Source: Loxodes magnus
Taxonomy: Eukaryota; Ciliophora; Karyorelictea; Loxodida; Loxodidae
Direction: 5' to 3'
Assembly (NCBI GenBank): GCA_946699065.1
Contig: CAMPDV010001235.1
Span: 1-64,000, forward strand
DNA length: 64,000 nucleotides
The translations under genes were made by a program, and so were the position numbers. Positions 12,169-32,343 of the stretch are shown here, piece after piece; the first letter of the stretch is position 1, and each line of letters begins with the position of its first letter. Below the pieces are notes generated by a model. The model saw only the letters and a list, made by a program, of their open reading frames with translations. It did no database searches and was not told the DNA's origin.

Positions 12169-13447
12169 GGCTATATCCAGTGATTCAGATTTCATCGTAT
12201 CGGGAAGTTATGATTAGACGGTTAGACTATGGGACGTCAAGACAGGTACCTGTAAAACAATGAGTGGTCACAGAGGTTATTTATATGCTGTGGCTATATC
12301 CAGTGATTCAGAGTTCATCGTATCGGGAAGTTATGATAAGACGGTGAGACTATGGGACGTCAAGACAGGTACCTGTAAAACAATGAGTGGTCACAGAGGT
12401 TATTTATATGCTGTGGCTATATCCAGTGATTCAGAGTTCATCGTATCGGGAAGTGCAGATAAGACGGTGAGACTATGGGACGTCAAGACAGGTACCTGTA
12501 AGACCTTGAGTGGTCACACACATTATGTATGTACTGTGGCTATATCCAGTAATTCAGAGTTCATCGTATCGGGAAGTTATGATTAGACGGTGAGACTATG
12601 GGACGTCAAGACAGGTACCTGTAAGACCTTGAGTGGTCACACACATTATGTATGTACTGTGGCTATATCCAGTAATTCAGAGTTCATCGTATCGGGAAGT
12701 GTAGATTAGACGGTGAGACTATGGGACGTCAAGACAGGTACCTGTAAGACCATGAGTGGTCACAGAGGTTATTTATATGCTGTGGCTATATCCAGTGATT
12801 CAGAGTTCATCGTATCGGGAAGTGCAGATAAGACGGTGAGACTATGGGACGTCAAGACAGGTACCTGTAAGACCATGAGTGGTCACACTAGTTATGTATA
12901 TGCCGTGGCTATATCCAGTGATTCAGAGTTCATCGTATCGGGAAGTGCAGATAAGACGGTGAGACTATGGGACGTCAAGACAGGTACCTGTAAGACCTTG
13001 AGTGGTCACACTAGTTATGTATATGCTGTGGCTATATCCAGTAATTCAGAGTTCATCGTATCGGGAAGTTATGATTAGACGGTGAGACTATGGGACGTCA
13101 AGACAGGTACCTGTAAGACCTTGAGTGGTCACACACATTATGTATGTACTGTGGCTATATCCAGTGATTCAGAGTTCATCGTATCGGGAAGTGTAGAATA
13201 GACGGTGAGACTATGGGACGTCAAGACAGGTACCTGTAAGACCTTGAGTGGTCACACACATTATGTATGTACTGTGGCTATATCCAGTAATTCAGAGTTC
13301 ATCGTATCGGGAAGTGCAGATAAGACGGTGAGACTATGGGACGTCAAGACAGGTACCTGTAAAACCATGAGTGGTCACACAGGTTATTTATATGCTGTGG
13401 CTATATCCAGTGATTCAGAGTTCATCGTATCGGGAAGTTATGATTAG
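12169..13447 (+). pseudogene. TAG-interrupted WD40 segment
   Basis: About ten blades carry TAGs at residue 17 in three contexts: Y-D-stop (12584-12586, 13076-13078, 13445-13447), V-D-stop (12707-12709) and V-E-stop (13199-13201). This marks the change to T-H-Y-V-C-T and R-G-Y-L-Y-A loops. T-H-Y-V-C-T is usually linked to Leu32 and Asn6, and R-G-Y-L-Y-A often to the silent aaa-aca codon pair at residues 30-31, so monomers behave as linked haplotypes. Confidence 0.65.
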
Positions 13448-14626
13448 ACGGTGAGACTATGGGACGTCAAGACAGGTACCTGTAGGACCATGAGTGGTCA
13501 CACAGGTTATTTATGTACTGTGGCTATATCCAGTAATTCAGAGTTCATCGTATCGGGAAGTGCAGATAATACGGTGAGACTATGGGACGTCAAGACAGGT
13601 ACCTGTAAGACCATGAGTGGTCACACAGGTTATTTATATGCTGTGGCTATATCCAGTGATTCAGAGTTCATCGTATCGGGAAGTGCAGATAATACGGTGA
13701 GACTATGGGACGTCAAGACAGGTACCTGTAAAACAATGAGTGGTCACAGAGGTTATTTATATGCTGTGGCTATATCCAGTGATTCAGAGTTCATCGTATC
13801 GGGAAGTGCAGATAAGACGGTGAGACTATGGGACGTCAAGACAGGTACCTGTAAGACCATGAGTGGTCACAGAGGTTATTTATATGCTGTGGCTATATCC
13901 AGTGATTCAGAGTTCATCGTATCGGGAAGTTATGATAAGACGGTGAGACTATGGGACGTCAAGACAGGTACCTGTAAGACCATGAGTGGTCATACTAATG
14001 TTGTATATGCTGTGGCTATATCCAGTGATTCAGAGTTCATCGTATCGGGAAGTGCAGATAATACGGTGAGACTATGGGACGTCAAGACAGGTACCTGTAA
14101 GACCATGAGTGGTCACACTAATGTTTTATATGCTGTGGCTATATCCAGTGATTCAGAGTTCATCGTATCGGGAAGTGCAGATAAGACGGTGAGACTATGG
14201 GATGTCAAGACAGGTACCTGTAAGACCTTGAGTGGTCACACAATTTATGTATATGCTGTGGCTATATCCAGTAATTCAGAGTTCATCGTATCGGGAAGTG
14301 CAGATAAGACGTTGAGACTATGGGACGTCAAGACAGGTACCTGTAAAACCATGAGTGGTCACACTAATGTTTTATATGCTGTGGCTATATCCAGTGATTC
14401 AGAGTTCATCGTATCGGGAAGTTATGATAATACGGTGAGACTATGGGACGTCAAGACAGGTACCTGTAAGACCTTGAGTGGTCACACACATTATGTATGT
14501 ACTGTGGCTATATCCAGTAATTCAGAGTTCATCGTATCGGGAAGTGCAGATAATACGGTGAGACTATGGGACGTCAAGACAGGTACCTGTAAGACCATGA
14601 GTGGTCACACAGGTTATTTATATGCT

Positions 14627-14641
<15 letters not shown>
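13448..14641 (+). pseudogene. Ten-blade open WD40 fragment
   Basis: Ten W-D cores are in frame between the TAG at 13445-13447 and the 2-bp deletion at 14626/14627, with a TGA at 14639-14641. It contains rare variants: K30R in the first blade, a T-G-Y-L-C-T loop, a T-I-Y-V-Y-A loop and a V19L blade. One CpG in the conserved GACGTC palindrome has become TpG near 14201. All tetrad residues are intact. There is no start region. Confidence 0.55.
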
Positions 14642-24339
<9,698 letters not shown>

Positions 24340-24340
24340 G

Positions 24341-25003
24341 GCTATATCCAGTGATTCAGAGTTCATCGTATCGGGAAGTTATGTCTATACTGTGAGAATA
24401 TGGGACGTCAAGACAGGTACCTGTAAGACCTTGAGTGGTCACACTAGTTATGTATTATCTGTGGATATATCCAGTGATTCAGAGTTCATCGTATCGGGAA
24501 GTTATGATAATACGGTGAGACTATGGGACGTCAAGACAGGTACCTGTAAGACCATGAGTGGTCACACTAGTTATGTATTATCTGTGGATATATCCAGTGA
24601 TTCAGAGTTCATCGTATCGGGAAGTGCAGATAATACGGTGAGACTATGGGACGTCAAGACAGGTACCTGTAAGACCATGAGTGGTCACACTAGTTATGTA
24701 TATGCTGTGGCTATATCCAGTGATTCAGAGTTCATCGTATCGGGAAGTTATGATAATACGGTGAGACTATGGGACGTCAAGACAGGTACCTGTAAGACCT
24801 TGAGTGGTCACACTAGTTATTTAAGATCTGTGGCTATATCCAGTGATTCAGAGTTCATTGTATCGGGAAGTTGTGATAATACGGTGAGACTATGGGACGT
24901 CAAGACAGGTACCTGTAAGACCATGAGTGGTCACACTAGTTATGTAAGATCTGTGGCTATATCCAGTGATTCAGAGTTCATCGTATCGGGAAGTTATGAT
25001 TAG
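24341..25003 (+). pseudogene. Five-blade open fragment with S-Y-L-R-S and S-Y-V-R-S loops
   Basis: The frame resumes after the deletion at 24339/24340. Five blades are open (YVY, YDN, ADN, YDN, CDN) up to the TAG at 25001-25003. The aga-tct loops create BglII-type palindromes. Loops ending Arg-Ser occur in this block and in 25004-25495 and were noticed nowhere else. The CDN blade has a CpG-to-TpG change near 24859. The first blade lacks the tetrad Asp16. Confidence 0.55.
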
Positions 25004-25495
25004 ACGGTGAGACTATGGGACGTCAAGACAGGTACCTGTAAGACCATGAGTGGTCACACTAGTTATGTATATGCTGTGGCTATATCCAGTGATTCAGAGT
25101 TCATCGTATCGGGAAGTGCAGATAATACGGTGAGACTATGGGACGTCAAGACAGGTACCTGTAAGACCATGAGTGGTCACACTAGTTATGTATATGCTGT
25201 GGCTATATCCAGTGATTCAGAGTTCATCGTATCGGGAAGTTATGATAATACGGTGAGACTATGGGACGTCAAGACAGGTACCTGTAAGACCTTGAGTGGT
25301 CACACTAGTTATTTAAGATCTGTGGCTATATCCAGTGATTCAGAGTTCATTGTATCGGGAAGTTGTGATAATACGGTGAGACTATGGGACGTCAAGACAG
25401 GTACCTGTAAAACAATGAGTGGTCACAGAGGTTATTTATATGCTGTGGCTATATCCAGTGATTCAGAGTTCATCGTATCGGGAAGTTATGATTAG
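25004..25495 (+). pseudogene. Four-blade open WD40 fragment
   Basis: Four W-D cores (first after the TAG at 25001, then ADN, YDN, CDN) are open to the Y-D-stop at 25493-25495. The YDN-CDN pair, with its S-Y-L-R-S loop and the TpG at 25351, repeats the pair 492 bp upstream (4 x 123), so this is a local four-monomer duplication. Confidence 0.55.
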
Positions 25496-26110
25496 ACGGT
25501 GAGACTATGGGACGTCAAGACAGGTACCTGTAAGACCATGAGTGGTCACACTAGTTATGTATATGCTGTGGCTATATCCAGTGATTCAGAGTTCATCGTA
25601 TCGGGAAGTGGAGATAATACGGTGAGACTATGGGACGTCAAGACAGGTACCTGTAAGACCATGAGTGGTCACACTAGTTATGTATATGCTGTGGCTATAT
25701 CCAGTGATTCAGAGTTCATCGTATCGGGAAGTGGAGATAATACGGTGAGACTATGGGACGTCAAGACAGGTACCTGTAAGACCATGAGTGGTCACACTAG
25801 TTATGTATTATCTGTGGATATATCCAGTGATTCAGAGTTCATCGTATCGGGAAGTTATGATAATACGGTGAGACTATGGGACGTCAAGACAGGTACCTGT
25901 AAGACCATGAGTGGTCACACAGGTTATTTATATGCTGTGGCTATATCCAGTGATTCAGAGTTCATCGTATCGGGAAGTGCAGATAAGACGGTGAGACTAT
26001 GGGACGTCAAGACAGGTACCTGTAAGACCATGAGTGGTCACAGAGGTTATTTATATGCTGTGGCTATATCCAGTGATTCAGAGTTCATCGTATCGGGAAG
26101 TTATGATTAG
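25496..26110 (+). pseudogene. Five-blade open WD40 fragment
   Basis: Five W-D cores (first after a TAG, then GDN, GDN, YDN, ADK) are open to the Y-D-stop at 26108-26110. The GDN blades with T-S-Y-V-Y-A loops are shared with 27216-27640 and 36270-36500. Tetrad residues are intact. Confidence 0.55.
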
Positions 26111-26306
26111 ACGGTGAGACTATGGGACGTCAAGACAGGTACCTGTAAGACCTTGAGTGGTCACACACATTATGTATGTACTGTGGCTATATCCAGTGAT
26201 TCAGATTTCATCGTATCGGGAAGTTATGATTTGACGGTGAGACTATGGGACGTCAAGACAGGTACCTGTAAGACCATGAGTGGTCACACTAGTTATGTAT
26301 ATGCTG

Positions 26307-27188
26307 GCTATATCCAGTGATTCAGAGTTCATCGTATCGGGAAGTTATGTCTATACTGTGAGAATATGGGACGTCAAGACAGGTACCTGTAAGACCTTGA
26401 GTGGTCACACTAGTTATGTATTATCTGTGGATATATCCAGTGATTCAGAGTTCATCGTATCGGGAAGTTATGATAATACGGTGAGACTATGGGACGTCAA
26501 GACAGGTACCTGTAAGACCATGAGTGGTCACACTAGTTATGTATTATCTGTGGATATATCCAGTGATTCAGAGTTCATCGTATCGGGAAGTGCAGATAAT
26601 ACGGTGAGACTATGGGACGTCAAGACAGGTACCTGTAAGACCATGAGTGGTCACACTAGTTATGTATATGCTGTGGCTATATCCAGTGATTCAGAGTTCA
26701 TCGTATCGGGAAGTTATGATAATACGGTGAGACTATGGGACGTCAAGACAGGTACCTGTAAGACCTTGAGTGGTCACACTAGTTATGTATTATCTGTGGA
26801 TATATCCAGTGATTCAGAGTTCATCGTATCGGGAAGTTATGATAATACGGTGAGACTATGGGACGTCAAGACAGGTACCTGTAAAACAATGAGTGGTCAC
26901 AGAGGTTATTTATATGCTGTGGATATATCCAGTGATTCAGAGTTCATCGTATCGGGAAGTGCAGATAATACGGTGAGACTATGGGACGTCAAGACAGGTA
27001 CCTGTAAGACCATGAGTGGTCACACTAGTTATGTATATGCTGTGGCTATATCCAGTGATTCAGAGTTCATCGTATCGGGAAGTGCAGATAAGACGGTGAG
27101 ACTATGGGACGTCAAGACAGGTACCTGTAAAACAATGAGTGGTCACAGAGGTTATTTATATTCTGTGGCTATATCCAGTGATTCATAG
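26307..27188 (+). pseudogene. Seven-blade open WD40 fragment
   Basis: The frame resumes after the deletion at 26305/26306 and is open for seven blades (YVY, YDN, ADN, YDN, YDN, ADN, ADK). It ends at a Glu8 TAG (27186-27188). Like 3572-4453, it spans exactly seven blades from a 2-bp deletion to a Glu8 TAG. A single R-G-Y-L-Y-S loop appears near its end, and the first blade lacks Asp16. Confidence 0.55.
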
Positions 27189-27215
27189 TTCATCGTATCG
27201 GGAAGTTATGATTAG

Positions 27216-27917
27216 ACGGTGAGACTATGGGACGTCAAGACAGGTACCTGTAAGACCATGAGTGGTCACACTAGTTATGTATATGCTGTGGCTATATCCA
27301 GTGATTCAGAGTTCATCGTATCGGGAAGTGGAGATAATACGGTGAGACTATGGGACGTCAAGACAGGTACCTGTAAGACCATGAGTGGTCACACTAGTTA
27401 TGTATATGCTGTGGCTATATCCAGTGATTCAGAGTTCATCGTATCGGGAAGTGGAGATAATACGGTGAGACTATGGGACGTCAAGACAGGTACCTGTAAG
27501 ACCATGAGTGGTCACACTAGTTATGTATTATCTGTGGATATATCCAGTGATTCAGAGTTCATCGTATCGGGAAGTTATGATAATACGGTGAGACTATGGG
27601 ACGTCAAGACAGGTACCTGTAAGACCATGAGTGGTCACACTAATGTTTTATATGCTGTGGCTATATCCAGTGATTCAGAGTTCATCGTATCGGGAAGTGC
27701 AGATAAGACGGTGAGACTATGGGACGTCAAGACAGGTACCTGTAAAACAATGAGTGGTCACAGAGGTTATTTATATGCTGTGGCTATATCCAGTGATTCA
27801 GAGTTCATCGTATCGGGAAGTTATGATAAGACGGTGAGACTATGGGACGTCAAGACAGGTACCTGTAAGACCATGAGTGGTCACACTAGTTATGTATATG
27901 CTGGCTATATCCAGTGA
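27216..27917 (+). pseudogene. Six-blade open WD40 fragment
   Basis: Six W-D cores (first after a TAG, then GDN, GDN, YDN, ADK, YDK) are open to the 2-bp deletion at 27902/27903 and a TGA at 27915-27917. From 27333 on, the segment is duplicated at 36270-36975. Confidence 0.55.
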
Positions 27918-28038
27918 TTCAGAGTTCATCGTATCGGGAAGTTATGATAAGACGGTGAGACTATGGGACGTCAAGACAGGTACCTGTAAGACCTTGAGTG
28001 GTCACACACATTATGTATGTACTGTGGCTATATCCAGT
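27333..28038 (+). repeat. Block duplicated 8937 bp downstream (at 36270-36975)
   Basis: Bases 27333-28038 match 36270-36975. The offset equals 73 x 123 minus 42, explained by six 2-bp deletions and the 30-bp loss between them. The block includes the deletion at 27902/27903 (36839/36840 in the other copy). No difference was noticed over about 706 bp, so exchange is not limited to neighbouring modules. Confidence 0.83.
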
Positions 28039-28147
28039 GATTCAGAGTTCATCGTATCGGGAAGTGCAGATAAGACGTTGAGACTATGGGACGTCAAGAC
28101 AGGTACCTGTAAGACCATGAGTGGTCACACAGGTTATTTATATGCTG

Positions 28148-28810
28148 GCTATATCCAGTGATTCAGAGTTCATCGTATCGGGAAGTTATGATAATACGGT
28201 GAGACTATGGGACGTCAAGACAGGTACCTGTAAGACCATGAGTGGTCACACTAGTTATGTATTATCTGTGGCTATATCCAGTAATTCAGAGTTCATCGTA
28301 TCGGGAAGTGCAGATAAGACGGTGAGACTATGGGACGTCAAGACAGGTACCTGTAAAACAATGAGTGGTCACAGAGGTTATTTATATGCTGTGGCTATAT
28401 CCAGTAATTCAGAGTTCATCGTATCGGGAAGTGCAGATAAGACGTTGAGACTATGGGACGTCAAGACAGGTACCTGTAAAACCATGAGTGGTCACAGAGG
28501 TTATTTATATGCTGTGGCTATATCCAGTGATTCAGAGTTCATCGTATCGGGAAGTGCAGATAAGACGGTGAGACTATGGGACGTCAAGACAGGTACCTGT
28601 AAGACCTTGAGTGGTTTCACACATTATGTATGTACTGTGGCTATATCCAGTAATTCAGAGTTCATCGTATCGGGAAGTGCAGATAAGACGGTGAGACTAT
28701 GGGACGTCAAGACAGGTACCTGTAAGACCTTGAGTGGTCACACACATTATGTATGTACTGTGGCTATATCCAGTAATTCAGAGTTCATCGTATCGGGAAG
28801 TTATGATTAG
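28148..28810 (+). pseudogene. Five-blade open WD40 fragment with H35F
   Basis: The frame resumes after the deletion at 28146/28147 and is open for five blades (YDN, ADK, ADK with V19L, ADK, ADK) to the Y-D-stop at 28808-28810. The G-H signature of one blade reads Gly-Phe (ttc at 28616-28618), losing the tetrad His through a two-base change. Confidence 0.55.
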
Positions 28811-31359
28811 ACGGTGAGACTATGGGACGTCAAGACAGGTACCTGTAAGACCATGAGTGGTCACACAGGTTATTTATATGCTGTGGCTATATCCAGTGAT
28901 TCAGAGTTCATCGTATCGGGAAGTTATGTCTATACTGTGAGAATATGGGACGTCAAGACAGGTACCTGTAAGACCATGAGTGGTCACACTAATTAGGTAT
29001 ATGCCGTGGCTATATCCAGTGATTCAGAGTTCATCGTATCGGGAAGTTATGATTAGACGGTGAGACTATGGGACGTCAAGACAGGTACCTGTAAGACCTT
29101 GAGTGGTCACACACATTATGTATGTACTGTGGCTATATCCAGTGATTCAGAGTTCATCGTATCGGGAAGTTATGATAAGACGGTGAGACTATGGGACGTC
29201 AAGACAGGTACCTGTAAGACCATGAGTGGTCACAGAGGTTATTTATATGCTGTGGCTATATCCAGTGATTCAGATTTCATCGTATCGGGAAGTTATGATT
29301 AGACGGTGAGACTATGGGACGTCAAGACAGGTACCTGTAAGACCATGAGTGGTCACACTAATGTTTTATATGCTGTGGCTATATCCAGTAATTCAGAGTT
29401 CATCGTATCGGGAAGTGGAGATAATACGGTGAGACTATGGGACGTCAAGACAGGTACCTGTAAGACCTTGAGTGGTCACACACATTATGTATGTACTGTG
29501 GCTATATCCAGTAATTCAGAGTTCATCGTATCGGGAAGTGTAGATTAGACGGTGAGACTATGGGACGTCAAGACAGGTACCTGTAAGACCATGAGTGGTC
29601 ACACTAATTCTGTATTATCTGTGGCTATATCCAGTGATTCAGAGTTCATCGTATCGGGAAGTTATGTCTATACTGTGAGAATATGGGACGTCAAGACAGG
29701 TACCTGTAAGACCATGAGTGGTCACACTAGTTATGTATATGCTGTGGCTATATCCAGTGATTCAGAGTTCATCGTATCGGGAAGTGGAGATTAGACGGTG
29801 AGACTATGGGACGTCAAGACAGGTACCTGTAAGACCATGAGTGGTCACACTAATTCTGTATTATCTGTGGCTATATCCAGTGATTCAGAGTTCATCGTAT
29901 CGGGAAGTTATGTCTATACTGTGAGAATATGGGACGTCAAGACAGGTACCTGTAAGACCATGAGTGGTCACACTAATGTTTTATACTGTCAAGATTCAGG
30001 TACCTGTAAGACGGTGAGACTATGGGACGTCAAGACAGGTACCTGTAAGACCATGAGTGGTCACACATTATGTATGTACTGTGGCTATATCCAGTAATTC
30101 AGAGTTCATCGTATCGGGAAGTTATGATAATACGGTGAGACTATGGGACGTCAAGACAGGTACCTGTAAGACCTTGAGTGGTCACACACATTATGTATGT
30201 ACTGTGGCTATATCCAGTAATTCAGAGTTCATCGTATCGGGAAGTGTAGATTAGACGGTGAGACTATGGGACGTCAAGACAGGTACCTGTAAAACAATGA
30301 GTGGTCACAGAGGTTATTTATATGCTGTGGCTATATCCAGTGATTCAGAGTTCATCGTATCGGGAAGTTATGATAAGACGGTGAGACTATGGGACGTCAA
30401 GACAGGTACCTGTAAGACCATGAGTGGTCACACTAATGTTTTATATGCTGTGGCTATATCCAGTGATTCAGAGTTCATCGTATCGGGAAGTTATGATTAG
30501 ACGGTGAGACTATGGGACGTCAAGACAGGTACCTGTAAGACCTTGAGTGGTCACACACATTATGTATGTACTGTGGCTATATCCAGTGATTCAGAGTTCA
30601 TCGTATCGGGAAGTTATGATAAGACGGTGAGACTATGGGACGTCAAGACAGGTACCTGTAAGACCATGAGTGGTCACAGAGGTTATTTATATGCTGTGGC
30701 TATATCCAGTGATTCAGATTTCATCGTATCGGGAAGTTATGATTAGACGGTGAGACTATGGGACGTCAAGACAGGTACCTGTAAGACCATGAGTGGTCAC
30801 ACAGGTTATTTATATGCTGGCTATATCCAGTGATTCAGATTTCATCGTATCGGGAAGTTATGATTAGACGGTGAGACTATGGGACGTCAAGACAGGTACC
30901 TGTAAGACCATGAGTGGTCACACTAATGTTTTATATGCTGTGGCTATATCCAGTAATTCAGAGTTCATCGTATCGGGAAGTGGAGATAATACGGTGAGAC
31001 TATGGGACGTCAAGACAGGTACCTGTAAGACCTTGAGTGGTCACACACATTATGTATGTACTGTGGCTATATCCAGTAATTCAGAGTTCATCGTATCGGG
31101 AAGTGTAGATTAGACGGTGAGACTATGGGACGTCAAGACAGGTACCTGTAAGACCATGAGTGGTCACACTAATTCTGTATTATCTGTGGCTATATCCAGT
31201 GATTCAGAGTTCATCGTATCGGGAAGTTATGTCTATACTGTGAGAATATGGGACGTCAAGACAGGTACCTGTAAGACCATGAGTGGTCACACTAGTTATG
31301 TATATGCTGTGGCTATATCCAGTGATTCAGAGTTCATCGTATCGGGAAGTGGAGATTAG
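28811..31359 (+). pseudogene. Stop-interrupted segment with Y-V-Y blades and a chimeric monomer
   Basis: About 21 blades carry TAGs in Y-D, V-D, G-D and T-N contexts (T-N-stop at 28994-28996). Y-V-Y/R-I-W-D blades with T-N-S-V-L-S loops are frequent. The segment contains the 93-bp chimeric monomer near 29986-30010, a two-base loss in the next loop near 30065, and the 2-bp deletion at 30818/30819. Confidence 0.68.
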
Positions 31360-31550
31360 ACGGTGAGACTATGGGACGTCAAGACAGGTACCTGTAAGAC
31401 CATGAGTGGTCACACTAATTCTGTATTATCTGTGGCTATATCCAGTGATTCAGAGTTCATCGTATCGGGAAGTTATGTCTATACTGTGAGAATATGGGAC
31501 GTCAAGACAGGTACCTGTAAGACCATGAGTGGTCACACTAATGTTTTATA
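29254..31550 (+). repeat. Thirteen-monomer duplication, one copy damaged
   Basis: Bases 29254-29985 match 30819-31550 (offset 1565 = 13 x 123 minus 34). The 34 bp are the 30-bp loss in the chimeric monomer, the two-base loss near 30065 and the deletion at 30818. The shared order is a GDN blade, V-D-stop, N-S-V-L-S, YVY, G-D-stop, N-S-V-L-S, YVY. The match ends exactly where the chimeric patch of copy 1 begins. Confidence 0.83.
29986..30010 (+). other. Chimeric patch making a 93-bp monomer
   Basis: Twenty-five bases replace the 55 found at 31551-31605 in the sister copy. Most of the patch copies the array's own coding segment for residues K25-K30 (the part with GGTACC), with two extra bases giving gattcag, as found around residues 6-8. 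The result stays in frame but removes strand A to residue 17 of one blade. It looks like a local template switch or a consensus error. Confidence 0.75.
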
Positions 31551-32343
31551 TGCTGTGGCTATATCCAGTGATTCAGAGTTCATCGTATCGGGAAGTGCAG
31601 ATAAGACGGTGAGACTATGGGACGTCAAGACAGGTACCTGTAAGACCTTGAGTGGTCACACACATTATGTATGTACTGTGGCTATATCCAGTAATTCAGA
31701 GTTCATCGTATCGGGAAGTTATGATAATACGGTGAGACTATGGGACGTCAAGACAGGTACCTGTAAGACCTTGAGTGGTCACACACATTATGTATGTACT
31801 GTGGCTATATCCAGTAATTCAGAGTTCATCGTATCGGGAAGTTATGATAATACGGTGAGACTATGGGACGTCAAGACAGGTACCTGTAAAACAATGAGTG
31901 GTCACAGAGGTTATTTATATGCTGTGGCTATATCCAGTGATTCAGAGTTCATCGTATCGGGAAGTTATGATAAGACGGTGAGACTATGGGACGTCAAGAC
32001 AGGTACCTGTAAGACCATGAGTGGTCACACTAATGTTTTATATGCTGTGGCTATATCCAGTGATTCAGAGTTCATCGTATCGGGAAGTGCAGATAAGACG
32101 GTGAGACTATGGGACGTCAAGACAGGTACCTGTAAAACAATGAGTGGTCACACACATTATGTATGTACTGTGGCTATATCCAGTAATTCAGAGTTCATCG
32201 TATCGGGAAGTTATGATAAGACGGTGAGACTATGGGACGTCAAGACAGGTACCTGTAAGACCTTGAGTGGTCACACACATTATGTATGTACTGTGGCTAT
32301 ATCCAGTAATTCAGAGTTCATCGTATCGGGAAGTGTAGATTAG
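31360..32343 (+). pseudogene. Eight-blade open WD40 fragment
   Basis: Eight W-D cores (first after a G-D-stop, then YVY, ADK, YDN, YDN, YDK, ADK, YDK) are open to the V-D-stop at 32341-32343. It keeps the normal sequence of the region that is damaged in the sister copy at 29986. The YVY blade lacks Asp16; the others are intact. Confidence 0.55.

Larger units (their letters stand above)
25467..27640 (+). repeat. Fourteen-monomer higher-order repeat (offset 1720 bp)
   Basis: Bases 25467-25920 match 27187-27640 (14 x 123 minus 2). The shared order is Y-D-stop, then GDN, GDN and YDN blades with an A2D T-S-Y-V-L-S blade between. The left limit is the Glu8 codon, GAG at 25466 but TAG at 27186. The right limit is the loop, T-G-Y-L-Y-A against T-N-V-L-Y-A. 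Confidence 0.82.
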
